Below are positions 43,480 through 43,926 of a stretch of 43,926 nucleotides of DNA, piece by piece; position 1 is the first letter of the stretch, and each line of letters starts with the position of its first letter. Both the position numbers and the translations under genes were made by a program. The DNA is from Nitrospirae bacterium JdFR-86 (GTDB lineage Bacteria; Nitrospirota; Thermodesulfovibrionia; Thermodesulfovibrionales; JdFR-86), in the NCBI GenBank assembly GCA_002011815.1, contig MTOV01000005.1:1-43926 (forward strand). The letters are read 5' to 3'. The notes below the pieces were generated by a model that was given only the letters and a program-made list of their open reading frames with translations, did not search any database and was not told where the DNA came from.

Positions 43480-43926
43480 TTAGGGCTGAAACCCTTTCTT
43501 GAATTCTTCCACTGCCTGTGTAATCTTTCCTCTAAGGTCCTCGTCTATCTCCTTTTTCTCTGCCAGTTCTTTTTTCAGGTCTTCCTTCCTGTCTCTGATG
43601 AATCTGAGGAATTCTGCCTCGAACTTCTTGACCGACTCCACTGGTATATCATCGAGATAACCCTGTGTTCCTGCAAACAGGACGAGTATCTGCTCTTCCA
43701 CTGGAAGCGGCACGTACTGGTCCTGCTTCAGAAGCTCGACCATTCTCTTGCCTCGTTCTATCTGCTGCAGTGTTGCCTTGTCGAGGTCAGAACCGAACTG
43801 TGCAAATGCAGCAAGCTCTCTGAACTGTGCAAGGTCAAGTCTCAGTGTTCCGGCAACCTGCTTCATTGCCTTTGTCTGTGCTGAGCCGCCGACCCTGCTG
43901 ACTGAAAGTCCGACGTTAACGGCAGG
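43480..43926 (-). CDS. atpA: ATP synthase subunit alpha, C-terminal part only
   Basis: Only the last 148 residues are in the window. The frame stays open to the edge at 43926, beginning [20 protein letters not shown], the beta-strand region with the arginine-finger loop (SRVGG). The C-terminal helical domain follows ([34 protein letters not shown]). An internal ATG at 43866 is not the start. The remaining genes of the operon lie beyond the window. Confidence 0.96.
   Translation of the reverse strand, partial: PAVNVGLSVSRVGGSAQTKAMKQVAGTLRLDLAQFRELAAFAQFGSDLDKATLQQIERGKRMVELLKQDQYVPLPVEEQILVLFAGTQGYLDDIPVESVKKFEAEFLRFIRDRKEDLKKELAEKKEIDEDLRGKITQAVEEFKKGFQP

Overview
The window reads as a compact bacterial chromosome segment of intermediate GC, almost entirely housekeeping genes. 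Gene content and several neighbourhoods (ccsA-hemA-hemC, a class V aminotransferase next to serA-purA, flavodiiron protein, rubrerythrin, DUF362 ferredoxin, an ATP synthase cluster) would fit an anaerobic or microaerophilic Gram-negative organism, most likely an uncultured Nitrospirota (Thermodesulfovibrionia-like). That placement is inferred from remembered gene order and was not tested. No rRNA, tRNA, CRISPR array or complete insertion sequence was seen. Layout: 1-160 is a structured intergenic repeat. 250-8804 (+) holds argG, dprA, a 56-codon gene, topA, a MobB-like P-loop protein, a tiny HTH protein, ccsA, hemA and hemC. 8826-11863 (+) holds a zinc-ribbon membrane protein, a TPR protein and two Opp/Dpp ATPases without permeases. 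11866-15334 (-) holds a TlpA-type thioredoxin and a large exported NHL-propeller protein. 15538-19941 (+) is dnaE-accA, facing a SpoU-type rRNA methylase (-). 20737-23284 is the one accessory region: an AT-rich pair (RNase H-like protein plus an unknown 70-residue protein), a PIN-domain toxin-antitoxin pair flanked by imperfect direct repeats, and a second copy of the structured repeat. 23285-28417 (+) holds an aminotransferase, serA, purA, a PilZ/zinc-ribbon protein and comF. 28423-31285 (-) holds a flavodiiron protein, an M23 peptidase and a HAD hydrolase. 31423-33706 (+) is acs plus a small partner, followed by a promoter/terminator pair that may define a small RNA. 33852-38996 (-) holds DUF362, holin-like, VanZ, rsmI, rubrerythrin, a small exported protein and nadE. 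39119-40018 (+) is a TauE/SafE-type exporter. 40034-43926 (-) holds an envelope lipoprotein and atpC-atpD-atpG-atpA, the last cut by the window edge. How the genes work together: hemA and hemC give the first part of tetrapyrrole synthesis from glutamyl-tRNA, and ccsA handles haem for c-type cytochromes. The aminotransferase and serA plausibly make serine. Acs feeds acetyl-CoA, which the AccA product uses for fatty acids. The flavodiiron protein and rubrerythrin suggest defence against oxygen, NO or peroxide. The signals I consider most worth following are: (i) two copies of a dispersed repeat in which three hairpins change sequence but keep pairing; (ii) a set of genes whose -10 box lies 5-11 bases before the start codon with no Shine-Dalgarno sequence, implying leaderless mRNAs; (iii) a candidate ~60-nt RNA after the acs operon; (iv) an rsmI that seems to need a non-AUG start; (v) the small accessory RNase H-like module.
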